Assembly (NCBI RefSeq): GCF_001514265.1
Contig: NZ_KQ948988.1
Coordinates: forward strand, 689,395 to 753,394
Source of the DNA: Streptomyces resistomycificus
GTDB taxonomy: Bacteria > Actinomycetota > Actinomycetes > Streptomycetales > Streptomycetaceae
Length of the DNA stretch: 64,000 nt
Direction: 5' to 3'
The notes under the pieces are model-generated. The model had not been told where the DNA came from. It saw only the letters and a program-made list of their open reading frames with translations, and searched no databases. Positions 8,661 through 16,752 of the stretch are shown one piece after another. Position numbers and translations under genes: made by a program. Numbering within the stretch: position 1 is the first letter of the stretch; each line of letters opens with the position of its first letter.

Positions 8661-8858
8661 CGTTGGTACGTCACTACCTCGGTGGAACCCCAAGGTGTCG
8701 GGAGGTGTCCACAGGCCGGCGGACAGCCACCATCCGGGCGGGGCGGTGCCGAACGGCCCCGCCCCGATGTGAGCCGGTTTCCAGCGGTCCGGCTCACATC
8801 AGGGGTGAATCGGTACCTCGACGCCCTCGGCGCCGGGGACCGCTCGCCGTTCTCGTCC

Positions 8859-9485
8859 CTACTCGAACGGCACGTTGACGCAGGCGAGGCGTGCACCGGC
8901 CGTTCCGGCGTGGCCCGGGTGCATGGCCGTACCCATCTCGTGCAGGACCACGGAGCGCGCTCCACCCGCGCGGAACTGCCAGGCGACTATGGCCATGGAG
9001 CGGTCCGACCCGTCCTTGTTCGTGGCCAGGTCCAGCCAGATCTCGTTGAGCCGGTTGGCATACGCCGGGTCGACGGAGGGCTGCGTCGGGTCTACCTGGT
9101 TCTGGTAATGCGGCCCGGCATCCGTGGGCAGCGCGCCGCATGGCTTGGTGTGGACGTGGACGCCGTACACCCGGTTGGGAACCAGGTCCCGCACGCTCAG
9201 CTCGATACGCGTCCCGCCATCGCGGCGCAGTTCCTCCTTCACCTGGACCCTGGCGCCCTCCGGCACAAGCGCGGAGTTGTAGGTCACCGCCTTCGCCCCG
9301 GCCACCTCGCTCACCGGGGAGAACGTCGTCCTGACGACGACCTTGCGCACGGGGGCCTTGGCGGAGTTTTGCGGCTCGGCGGCGCCCGCGGACGCCATTA
9401 CGCCGACGCCGACGGCGACCGCACTGACAGCGGCCACGGCGGCCAGAGAGCCTCGATGCTTGACGATGAACCTGTGCTTGGACAA
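8859..9485 (-). CDS. Secreted Cu/Zn superoxide dismutase-like protein
   Basis: A 208-residue protein with an N-terminal signal peptide (AAVAAVSAVAVGVGVMASA, cleavage near AGA-AEP). The SOD-like beta-barrel follows: GVHVHTKPCG, then AGPHYQN, a central NEIWLDL segment, and VVLHEMGTAMHPGH ending GARLACVNV. Copper-site histidines can be placed at HVH and near VVLH, but the canonical zinc-loop HxGD segment is replaced by NEIWLDL, so classical SOD activity is uncertain. Start: TTG 9485 with GGAG seven bases upstream. It lies downstream of the aztD-like gene on the same strand, 440 bp away. A role in extracytoplasmic metal or oxidative-stress handling is an inference from context. Confidence 0.75.
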   Translation of the reverse strand: MSKHRFIVKHRGSLAAVAAVSAVAVGVGVMASAGAAEPQNSAKAPVRKVVVRTTFSPVSEVAGAKAVTYNSALVPEGARVQVKEELRRDGGTRIELSVRDLVPNRVYGVHVHTKPCGALPTDAGPHYQNQVDPTQPSVDPAYANRLNEIWLDLATNKDGSDRSMAIVAWQFRAGGARSVVLHEMGTAMHPGHAGTAGARLACVNVPFE

Positions 9486-9923
9486 AGCGAAACTCCAGGA
9501 GGTGAGGTTGCAGGTGGCCGCAGTCGTCGACGGGTTCCCGGACGGGCGGACCGTGCCTGGTCGTCAGCACCGTATAGCGGAGGTAAAGCCCTACCAGGTC
9601 TCTACTGAGGCGTAGCGGGGGAATTTCCGTGAAGATTCAAGTTTATGAGCTGAAAAGCGCCTGGCCGGGGCCAGGGGGCAAAGCCCCACCGGGGTCGGGG
9701 TGATCAGCGACTTCAGGACTGAGCACGGCATTTCGCACCGTGTCTCCTGCCGTGCCCTGGCAGGCACCGTCCCGGCGCTCACCACACGACCGCTTCGCCG
9801 GCCAGCAGGTTCTCGAAGCCGGCCCCGCGTCGAACGAACATCGCCGAGGCCGGGACGCGCCGACACCCCGGGCCGTCGTAGGCCGTCGGCCGGGGTGCGG
9901 AGCGGCGTCGCCGAGTCGGACGA
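9486..9923. other. Intergenic region between SOD-like gene and aztD
   Basis: About 440 bp with no coding support. It holds short palindromes (for example CCTGGCCGGGGCCAGG near 9659-9674) and, next to the aztD stop, the hairpin listed separately. No Zur-box-like palindrome was found in front of the SOD-like gene. Confidence 0.4.
9864..9897 (-). terminator. Probable terminator after aztD
   Basis: Inverted repeat CACCCCGG (9864-9871) / CCGGGGTG (9890-9897), located 27 bp past the aztD stop in the direction of transcription. Confidence 0.4.
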
Positions 9924-11123
9924 TCAGTGGCCGGCGACGACGCCGGACAGTTCGTTCGTGCTCTTCGGCAGGGTCACGGACGTGACCTTCTTGCCCGATT
10001 CGATGTCGATCGCGTGAAGCTTGCGCTTGCCCGGCTCGGAGACGTACGCGGTGTGGTCGCGGACGAAGAGGGTGGGCCGGGGCTGCTGCCAGTCCAGCGG
10101 CTCCTGCCACCTGTCCACGACGGGGATCTTCTTGTCCACCTTGCCCGTTTCCGGGTCGATGACGTGGAGGGTGCCGTTGGTGCCCAGGAGGAGTGCCTCG
10201 CCGTTGGGTCCGCGGCCGAGTGAGCGGAAGGAGTAGCTGGTGCCCAGGTCGACGAGGCGCAGTTTCCCGGTCTCGGTGTTGATGAGGGAGATGCGGGTCG
10301 GCCTCTCCAGTTCGGCCTCCGGGTCGGTCTTGTAGTCGCCCAGGAGGATGGACGATGCGTCGCTGCCACTCTGGTTACCGATGCGGCCGTAGTCGTCGGG
10401 GGCGTCGACCTTGGTGAACTTGCCGTCCTTGTAGATCAGGATGCCGTCCTCGCAACCGATGCCGATGGCCTCGCCCTTGGCCGCGGCCTCGCCGTGGACG
10501 CCGGGGCACTTCTCGTTGCGCTTGATCTCCTTGTTGTTCTTGTCCAGGACGAGGACCCCGGTGCGCTTCTCCTCGGTGCCGAGGGTGCTGAGGAGTTCGC
10601 CGTTGCTCAGTTCGATGGCGACGCCGTGGTGCGGCTCGGCGGCGGTGTAGGTGCGGCCTTGCGGCTTCTTGCCGCCCGCGAGAACGTCGGGGTCGAAGAC
10701 GTTGACCTCGCCGGTGCCGTCGGTGAACAGGACCGTCTTGTCGGCGTGCCGTACGACGTGTCCGGGCTTGGCGCCCTTGTACTCGATGCCGGTGAAGGTC
10801 TGTTCGGTGGCGTTCAGGACGCGGAAACCGGCATCGGTGGAGACGATGACGTGGGAGCCGTCGCCGGCGGGGTTGAGGCGGTTGAAGCCGGGCAATTCGA
10901 TCGTGTTGGCCAGCTTCAAACTCCCGCCGTCCAGAACGTACAGGCCACCGTCGAACGTGGCGACGAGCGGGTCCTTGACCGCTACGGCCTTGGTGCTCGG
11001 CGCGCTCTTGGCCTTCGTGTCGGACGAGGAAGTCGCCTCTCCTCCGCAGGCGGTCAGGACCGTGGAGACCGCCAGAGCAAGGGCCGTGCCCGTGATGGCT
11101 CTGGTGCGTATCGACTTGTTCAC
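9924..11123 (-). CDS. aztD: Zinc metallochaperone AztD-like beta-propeller lipoprotein
   Basis: About 400 residues, starting at GTG 11123 behind AAAGGAAC. A lipoprotein signal (LALAVSTVLTACGG, lipobox cysteine) is followed by a linker and a seven-bladed-propeller-like repeat region (DGGLYVLDGGSLKL, DAGFRVLNATEQ, GEVNVFDPD, GVLVLDKNNKEI, GTLHVIDPETGKV, KLHAIDIESGKKV). Histidine clusters that could hold zinc are PGHVVRHAD, EPHHGVA and CPGVHGEA. In the AztABCD system AztD is an extracytoplasmic zinc chaperone handing metal to AztC. Here the gene lies 93 bp after aztC on the same strand, which supports the assignment. It acts outside the membrane. Confidence 0.8.
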   Translation of the reverse strand: MNKSIRTRAITGTALALAVSTVLTACGGEATSSSDTKAKSAPSTKAVAVKDPLVATFDGGLYVLDGGSLKLANTIELPGFNRLNPAGDGSHVIVSTDAGFRVLNATEQTFTGIEYKGAKPGHVVRHADKTVLFTDGTGEVNVFDPDVLAGGKKPQGRTYTAAEPHHGVAIELSNGELLSTLGTEEKRTGVLVLDKNNKEIKRNEKCPGVHGEAAAKGEAIGIGCEDGILIYKDGKFTKVDAPDDYGRIGNQSGSDASSILLGDYKTDPEAELERPTRISLINTETGKLRLVDLGTSYSFRSLGRGPNGEALLLGTNGTLHVIDPETGKVDKKIPVVDRWQEPLDWQQPRPTLFVRDHTAYVSEPGKRKLHAIDIESGKKVTSVTLPKSTNELSGVVAGH

Positions 11124-11216
11124 CGGGTTGTTCCTTTCTGTGCCGCGCGGGCGCGGCAGTGGGTGCGGGTGTGCTTGAGCGGCCGGTCGACCGGCGTCCA
11201 CGTCAGGGGTGTTGGT

Positions 11217-12176
11217 TCAGGCGCCGGTCAGGCCGTCCGTCATGGCGGTGGTGTTGGCGCGCATCATCTGCAGGTAGGTGCCGGCGCCCTTGCCCTTCTC
11301 GGTCAGCGATTCGGAGTAGAGCTCGACGACGCGCACTTGTCCGCCCATCTCCGTACGCAGCACCTCGGCCAGTCGCTTGGGCTGGGAGGAGTCCGCGAAC
11401 ACGGTTGGTATGCCTGCCTTCCGCATCGCCTGGGTGAGTGAGCGCAGGTCGGAGGAGCTGGGCGAGGCCAGCGTCGTACCGCTCGGGATCACCGCGCCTA
11501 CCACCTGAAAGTCGAAGCGTTCGGCGAGGTAGCCGAAGACGTGGTGGTTGGTCACCAACGCGCGCCGCTGTTGGGGTATGCGGTCGAAGGACTTCTCCAT
11601 CCAGGTGGCGAGGTCGGCGAGTTGGTCGTCGTAGCGGTCGGCGTTGTCGCGGATGACCGTCTCGTCGACGCCGTTCACGTGCTCTACCACCTGGTCGGCG
11701 ATCAGGCCGGCTGCCTTGCGTACGCGGTCGGGGTCGGTCCAGAAGTGCGGGTCGGGCTGTCCGGCCTCCTCCTCGGGGCCGCCGTCGTCGTGGGCCTGGA
11801 AGGTGAGCGGGTTCACGGCCTTGCCGGCCTCGAAGGTGGCTACGCCTGCCTCGCGGGCAGCCTCGACGTGCCGCAGTACGTTCTCCTCCAGCCCCAGCCC
11901 GTTGAAGATCACCAGGTCGGCCCGCTCCAACTCGGCGGCCTGCACGGCCGACAGACCGAAGGAGTGCGGGTCGGCGTTCGGCTTCATCAGCACGGTCACT
12001 TTGGCACCGTCGCCGACGATCTCCTGGGTGATGTCGCCCAGGATGTTGGTCGTCACGACCACCCGGGGCTGGTCGCCGGTGCTCGTACAGCCGGCGCCGG
12101 CACCGACCAGGGCGAGGATGAGCAGGACCGGCAGGAAGGTGCGCAGCGGCCCCGGCCCTCGCGTCTGTCTCGTCAT
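11217..12176 (-). CDS. aztC: Zinc ABC transporter substrate-binding lipoprotein (AztC/ZnuA-type)
   Basis: A 319-residue cluster A-I metal-binding protein. Lipobox AGAGC with Cys30. Candidate zinc ligands lie in the expected order: His71 (NADPHSFG), His144 (PDPHFW), His211/212 (NHHVFGYL) and Asp262 (VFADSSQP). The His/acid-rich loop (QAHDDGGPEEEAGQ) is much shorter than in ZnuA, as in AztC proteins. It captures zinc outside the cell and delivers it to the AztB permease. Its ATG overlaps the stop of the preceding propeller lipoprotein (ATGA at 12173-12176), so translation is coupled. Probably under Zur control with the rest of the minus-strand operon. Confidence 0.9.
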   Translation of the reverse strand: MTRQTRGPGPLRTFLPVLLILALVGAGAGCTSTGDQPRVVVTTNILGDITQEIVGDGAKVTVLMKPNADPHSFGLSAVQAAELERADLVIFNGLGLEENVLRHVEAAREAGVATFEAGKAVNPLTFQAHDDGGPEEEAGQPDPHFWTDPDRVRKAAGLIADQVVEHVNGVDETVIRDNADRYDDQLADLATWMEKSFDRIPQQRRALVTNHHVFGYLAERFDFQVVGAVIPSGTTLASPSSSDLRSLTQAMRKAGIPTVFADSSQPKRLAEVLRTEMGGQVRVVELYSESLTEKGKGAGTYLQMMRANTTAMTDGLTGA

Positions 12177-13414
12177 CGTCCGGTCTCCACCATCAGGGCC
12201 GGCTCGATGTCCAGGTCGAAGGTGCGCGCGACGCGCAGGTTGTCGTTGTAGTCGATCTCGTACACGCGTTTGCCCTTGGGATCGTTGAGGTAGGCGCGGC
12301 TGCGGTCGACCTCGATGACCGGTCCCGTGTTCCCTTCGGTGCCGGCCTCGGGGGCGCCCGTCAGAAGCGGCTTGGTCTTGGAGACCTGCTTGCCGGTGGT
12401 GATGTCGTAGCCGTGGAGCGATCCGTCGGTTTCCAGGACGATCAGGACGGAGCCCTCTCCCGCAGTGTTGGCGGAGACGACGGGACCGGTCTTCACCCGT
12501 GTCCACGTGCGCTCGGTGACGTCCAGGACCCACACGGCCCGGTCACCGGCCGGCGCCGTGAGCGTGTCGCTGCCGGGCCGGTGCCGGAAAGCCGTGGCCC
12601 GTTCCTTCTCGGGTACGTCCTCGCCGTACGGGATCCTCTGGGCCGTGAACGTGCCGTCGGCCTCACGGACGAGCAGGGCACCGTCGCCGCATCCGAGGAC
12701 GACTCCGCGCCGGGTGACGGAATCGCCCCGCGGGTCCTGGCACGCCGCGTCCGGCGACGCGACGCGCTTGCCCTCGCGGTCGTACACCGTGAGCCGCGCG
12801 GCGTCCTGCCCGTCGTCGGTGAGGCTGAGGAGGTGCTCCGCGTACGGCACGACAACGCCCGCCTGTGTGCCGGGAAGCGTGCGGGGCGAGCCGACCTTGC
12901 CCTTCTCCAGGTCGGCCCGGCGGTAGATCCGGGCGCGGCCGTCCTCGTCGGTCACCGTGGTCACGGCGGCGTCACTGCGGACGCGGGGGCCGGGCCCTCC
13001 GGGCAGCCGGCCCACGTCGCGTACGGCCGCGCGGTAGTAGTGGACGTGGTCGCCGTGATCCACCGTCCAGGCGCCGCCGTCGAGGACGTGCATACCGCCT
13101 GAGGTGTGGAAGTAGCCGAACCGGCCGTCCGTGGTGAGTCCGGTGGTGCCCGTCCTCCGGGACACCTCCTGCGCCTCTCCGGTGATCAGATCGAGTACCC
13201 GGGTGTCTCCGGTCCCCGGGTCGTTGAGCAGCAGCCGCGACTGCTGCTCCGCCTTCTCCTGCGCCCCCTCGACGTACCCGTGCGGAGCGGAGGCCGAGGC
13301 TTTGGACTTCGGGGCGGACGCGTCGTCGGTCTGACCGGCGCAGCTCGTGGCGAACACGGAGACGGCCACGATCGCGGCAGGCACCCAAGGAATGACGTTA
13401 CTTCGGACGAGCAA
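12173..13414 (-). CDS. Beta-propeller lipoprotein of the zinc-uptake operon (second AztD-like protein)
   Basis: A 413-residue exported protein starting at TTG 13414 with GAGG upstream. The signal ends in a lipobox (VFATSCAGQ). The mature part has repeated propeller-blade segments (GGMHVLDGGAWTVDHGDHVH, RAVWVLDVTERTW, GSLHGYDITTGKQV, KRVYEIDYNDN). The motif DHGDHVHYYRA is histidine-rich and a candidate zinc site. It lies between aztB (21 bp upstream) and aztC (4-bp overlap), so it is part of the same transport operon. It resembles the downstream AztD-like protein in architecture but not closely in sequence. A zinc-chaperone role is inferred. Confidence 0.75.
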   Translation of the reverse strand: MLVRSNVIPWVPAAIVAVSVFATSCAGQTDDASAPKSKASASAPHGYVEGAQEKAEQQSRLLLNDPGTGDTRVLDLITGEAQEVSRRTGTTGLTTDGRFGYFHTSGGMHVLDGGAWTVDHGDHVHYYRAAVRDVGRLPGGPGPRVRSDAAVTTVTDEDGRARIYRRADLEKGKVGSPRTLPGTQAGVVVPYAEHLLSLTDDGQDAARLTVYDREGKRVASPDAACQDPRGDSVTRRGVVLGCGDGALLVREADGTFTAQRIPYGEDVPEKERATAFRHRPGSDTLTAPAGDRAVWVLDVTERTWTRVKTGPVVSANTAGEGSVLIVLETDGSLHGYDITTGKQVSKTKPLLTGAPEAGTEGNTGPVIEVDRSRAYLNDPKGKRVYEIDYNDNLRVARTFDLDIEPALMVETGR

Positions 13415-13435
13415 AGGGATCGCCTCAGGTTCTTT

Positions 13436-14293
13436 TCAGTCGATTGCCGCGGCGCGCACGCCGACGAAGCGCGCACGGCGGTGGTCGCGGAGACCGGATG
13501 CCAGGTGAGAGAGGAAGAACAGGGCCACCGCGAGGGCCGAGACGGTCGCGCCGGCCGCGGTACTCAGATGCCAGGACAACAGCAGACCGCAGAAGGTGGC
13601 GGTGATGCCGAGCAGCGCCGCGAGGGCCATGACGCCCCGCACACTGCGCGCCCAGGGCAACGCGGCCGCCGGCGGAGCGATGAGCAGGCCCAGCACCAGC
13701 AGCGTCCCCACGATGTGGAAGGAGGCGACGATGGCCAGCGCCAGCAGACCGAGCAGCACGGCGTGAGTGAGGCGGGGACGCAGGCCGAGCGTCCTGGCCT
13801 TGCGCGGGTCGAAGGTCAGGGCGAGGAAAGCCCGGTGGCCGAAGACCGAGACGACCAGTGCCAGCAGCAGCGCCGCACCCAGCAGCACCAGGTCCTGCTC
13901 ACGGACGGCGAGGACGTCACCGAATAGGAATCCGGTCAGGTCGACCGCGAAGGACTGCGAGCGCGACACGATGATGACGCCGAGGGAGAGCATCCCCACG
14001 AAGAGCAGGCCGATACCGGTGTCCTGGGACAGCTTCGGAGTGCGGCCGAGGGCGGTGACACCGGCGGTCATGACGACCGCGCTCAGCACCGCCCCGACCA
14101 ACAGGTTGCCACCGAGCAGCGCGGCGAGCGCGACCCCGGGCAGCAGCCCGTGGGACATGGCGTCACCCAGGAAGGCCATCCCCCTGAGCACTACCCAGGT
14201 ACCGGCCAGTGCGCAGATCACCGACACCAACACCCCGCCCCACAAGGCCCGTTGCACAAAGGTCACCTCGAAGGGAACCGTCAACCACTCCAT
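13436..14293 (-). CDS. aztB: Zinc ABC transporter permease (AztB/ZnuB-type)
   Basis: A 285-residue ABC-3 family integral membrane protein with eight or so hydrophobic helices. It starts MEWLTVPFEVTFVQRALWGG and includes the family-typical GTWVVLRGMAFLGDAMSHGL and FHIVGTLLVLGLLIAPPAAA. It forms the transmembrane channel for zinc with AztA as ATPase. The ATG at 14293 fits the conserved start of homologues; there is no ribosome site of normal strength in front, and the divergent aztA starts only 15 bp away, so the transcript may be leaderless. The Zur-like palindrome at 14310-14324 lies immediately upstream. Confidence 0.9.
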   Translation of the reverse strand: MEWLTVPFEVTFVQRALWGGVLVSVICALAGTWVVLRGMAFLGDAMSHGLLPGVALAALLGGNLLVGAVLSAVVMTAGVTALGRTPKLSQDTGIGLLFVGMLSLGVIIVSRSQSFAVDLTGFLFGDVLAVREQDLVLLGAALLLALVVSVFGHRAFLALTFDPRKARTLGLRPRLTHAVLLGLLALAIVASFHIVGTLLVLGLLIAPPAAALPWARSVRGVMALAALLGITATFCGLLLSWHLSTAAGATVSALAVALFFLSHLASGLRDHRRARFVGVRAAAID

Positions 14294-14308
14294 GGAGTGG
14301 ACATTACA

Positions 14309-15049
14309 ATGAAAATCATGTTCAAAAAATCCCCCTCTTTCGCCCAAGCCGAGGACAGGACGTCCCGCCTCCGCTTCATCGAGCTCTCCGCCGGTTACCC
14401 GGGCCGTCCCGTCCTCCATCAACTTGACGCGGACATACCGGCGTTGGCGACCACCGCGCTCGTCGGCCCGAACGGAAGCGGGAAGTCCACCCTGCTCGGA
14501 GTCATGGCCGGAGTGATTCAACCCACATCAGGCGAGCTCCACCACCACGGCGACCGGCCACCGGCGTTCGTCCCGCAGCGCGGCGCCGTCGGGGACGCAC
14601 TGCCGCTGACGGTCAGGCAGACGGTGGAAATGGGGCGCTGGGGCGAACGCGGACCGTGGCGCAGACTGACCCGACAGGACCGCATTACCGTGGACCAGGC
14701 CATGGAGAGGCTCGGTATCAGCGACCTCGCCACCCGCCAACTCGGAGAGCTGTCCGGCGGTCAGAGGCAACGCGCCCTGATCGCCCAGGGACTCGCCCAG
14801 GGGTCGGACCTGCTCCTCCTTGACGAACCGACCACGGGCCTCGACCCCGAGGCGAGGGGCTGGATCGGCGCGCTGCTGACCGAGCTGGTCGCTGACGGAG
14901 TGACCGTCGTCCACGCCACCCACGACCTCGAAGCCGCACGCTCCGCGGACGCCTGCCTCCTCCTCCATAACGGCCACCTGGCAGGACAGGGGCACCCCGA
15001 ACAACTCCTCACCGAATCAACGCTCGCCCGCATCTGGCAACCGGCGTGA
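14309..15049 (+). CDS. aztA: Zinc ABC transporter ATP-binding protein (AztA/ZnuC-type)
   Basis: A 246-residue cytosolic ATPase. Walker A is GPNGSGKST (residues 53-61), with signature LSGGQRQRALIAQGL, Walker B LLLLDEPTTGLD and H-loop HATHD. It powers zinc import through AztB. Two in-frame starts are possible, ATG 14309 and ATG 14318; both overlap the Zur-like palindrome, and neither has a clear ribosome site. It is divergent from aztB-propeller-aztC-aztD, so the complete transporter is expressed from one shared control region. Confidence 0.92.
   Translation: MKIMFKKSPSFAQAEDRTSRLRFIELSAGYPGRPVLHQLDADIPALATTALVGPNGSGKSTLLGVMAGVIQPTSGELHHHGDRPPAFVPQRGAVGDALPLTVRQTVEMGRWGERGPWRRLTRQDRITVDQAMERLGISDLATRQLGELSGGQRQRALIAQGLAQGSDLLLLDEPTTGLDPEARGWIGALLTELVADGVTVVHATHDLEAARSADACLLLHNGHLAGQGHPEQLLTESTLARIWQPA
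14310..14324. promoter_or_regulatory. Zur-box-like operator
   Basis: TGAAAATCATGTTCA is a 7-1-7 palindrome with one mismatched pair and resembles the Streptomyces Zur operator. It sits between divergent zinc-transport genes, covers the aztA start codon and lies 17 bp upstream of the aztB start. Zinc-loaded Zur bound here would block both directions. The match was judged by eye. Confidence 0.75.
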
Positions 15050-15317
15050 GGCGACCACCAACGTCCTGTCCCGTGGAAACGGTACTCATGGTCAGGCCCG
15101 GCTCAGGGCTCTCGCACGTCGATGGGTCGGAAGAACCCGCCTCGGACCTGCCGGGCAGCCTGTGGCACGCCCTGATCCGGCTCCAGCACACGCACCCCGA
15201 CCCTGTGGGCCGGACCGGGCCGCTCGCCCGGCCGGCCGGGATGCTGTCCTTCACCGCAGCCGCGGACACCATCCTCGCGGCCCGCGTCCATCTATCCGGC
15301 GCGGAGACGATGGGTGA

Positions 15318-15563
15318 TTGCACGAGACACGCCGCACCCTGACCGCTGGACTTACCTACACCCACTTCGCCTGTCCCGACGTCGTGTTGGACGTCCCGCT
15401 CGGCAGACGACAGGAACTCCCGATCCACGCGGAGCACACCATCGGCCTCACCCGGCTCTTCCAGAATGCTGCTGGCACCATCAGCGTCTGCAACACACCA
15501 GGTGGCGGCCGGTGCTTCCACTGCGAGGGGACCGGGCTTGCCCTCCCACGGTGGGAGCCGTAG
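15318..15563 (+). CDS. Small hypothetical protein with Cys-rich C-terminus
   Basis: An 81-residue frame from TTG 15318 (MHETRRTLTAGLTYTHFACP). The end, CNTPGGGRCFHCEGTGLALP, contains four-cysteine-like zinc-knuckle spacing reminiscent of, but not equal to, DnaJ CxxCxGxG repeats. Base composition supports coding. A zinc-binding role next to a zinc-uptake locus is tempting but unproven. Upstream, 15056-15317 holds an open frame without recognisable features. Confidence 0.4.
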   Translation: MHETRRTLTAGLTYTHFACPDVVLDVPLGRRQELPIHAEHTIGLTRLFQNAAGTISVCNTPGGGRCFHCEGTGLALPRWEP

Positions 15564-15566
15564 TCG

Positions 15567-15860
15567 TCAGCCGGCCACGACGTCGCGTAGTTCCCGTACG
15601 GCGCGCTCGCGGTGGTGCCGGGCGGGGATTGCTTCGTACAGGTCCAGGGCACAGCGGCGGACCAGGCCGGTGCGGTAGTCGACGGGCAATGCTGTCAGGG
15701 CGGTGACCATACGGCGGCACGCCTGCTCGGTGTCGCCGTCGTGATGGGAGCACGCCGTCGCGTCGATGTTCAGCAGGGTGCGTGTCATGGTGCTGGTCGG
15801 CGCGGACAGCTCCAGAGCGCTGCTCGGACTTCCCACCAGGACATTGGACCGGATCCCAAC
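15567..15860 (-). pseudogene. C-terminal fragment resembling a HTH regulator's TPR-like region
   Basis: The minus-strand frame ends ACSHHDGDTEQACRRMVTAL then RTGLVRRCALDLYEAIPARH and RERAVRELRDVVAG. This is the type of C-terminal helical repeat seen in XRE/BldD-associated regulators of actinomycetes. The upstream part of the frame is proline/arginine-rich and looks non-coding, so the DNA-binding N-terminus is absent or frame-shifted. Identification is tentative. Confidence 0.3.
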
Positions 15861-16100
15861 CGCCAGTAACCGGGGCAGCCGCAGCACTCGTAGCAACGGG
15901 AGTCCTCTTGGAATGGCGGGTGGGGCGCTCTGGTGGACGCCTCGCTCACGTAGGGGTGCATCAGCTGCTCCGCCCGCGCCGGGTGCCAGACTCCGTAAGT
16001 ACAGGCTCGTGAGATGCACGGCGCCGAGCGCCATGGTGTCCTGGAAGCGTCCGAAGGCCCAGCTCGGAATGGGCCGACCGTACGCACGGAGCCGCCGGAC

Positions 16101-16331
16101 ATGAAACGCGGCGCATCGGGGATCCACCGGGGGAGCACACGAGACGACGTACTGGAGACATACGCCAGCGAAATGGAGGAGCCGAACACCGACGACCTCG
16201 TCTTCACCCCGGGCGGGGCACAGTTCCGAGGCAAGGTCATCACATTCGCCATGGACGACAACGACACCGTAGACCGCTTCATAGCCGGGGACGAGGACTT
16301 CACCCAACCTCTGCCCTACGGTAGCGACTGA
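16101..16331 (+). pseudogene. Hypothetical protein fragment (C-terminal part)
   Basis: A 76-residue frame reading GIHRGSTRDDVLETYASEME, then VFTPGGAQFRGKVITFAMDD and ending DFTQPLPYGSD. The pattern RGSTRDDVLETYG is typical of the last third of small secreted or lipoproteins that use the SmpA-like fold. No signal peptide or start with a ribosome site is present, so it is probably the tail of a decayed gene. The 250 bp that follow (16332-16582) show no gene. Confidence 0.4.
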
Positions 16332-16582
16332 GCCGGTGTTGGGCTCAGGAAACGCATCGGCGCGGAGCGCGGCACGTGGCCCTGCGGGGGAGGCCGTCGC
16401 ACTCTGCGGGCCAGTAGGCGCAGCACCCCGGCAATTCCGTCTGCGAGTTCGTCAAGGCCCTTAAATCTGGTCGAACGCACAGCTGGCAGACCAGTGTCGG
16501 GGACACGGGCGCTGTCACGTTGTTGGACATGTGGGTGTCTGACGGTGCGCCAGGGTGTGGTTGGCCCGGGTGTCACCTCGAC

Positions 16583-16749
16583 TCAAGCTGCGGTGAGCTG
16601 GCCGGTGGCGCCGGTGATCTGATCCCAGATGGCGAAGCGGTTGATCATCTCGGTGTGGTGTTCGGTGGCGGTCATCAGGTGCCGTCGGGGTCGGAAGTGG
16701 GGTGAGATGCCGGTGAACGCGGACAGGAACCGCTGGGCTGCGCCGGTGC
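16583..16749 (-). pseudogene. IS6-family transposase C-terminal remnant
   Basis: The minus-strand frame encodes AQRFLSAFTGISPHFRPRRH then ATEHHTEMINRFAIWDQITG and stops at 16583. This is the conserved C-terminal end of IS6-type DDE transposases. The upstream part is interrupted by the IS5 element at 16753. No N-terminal half is recognisable on the far side of that insertion, so the IS6 copy was already degraded or was deleted. Confidence 0.6.
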
Positions 16750-16752
16750 TTA

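Noticed and set aside
10494..11441. Plus-strand frames antisense to aztD and aztC
   Set aside because: Valine/glycine-rich mirror images of the minus-strand genes.
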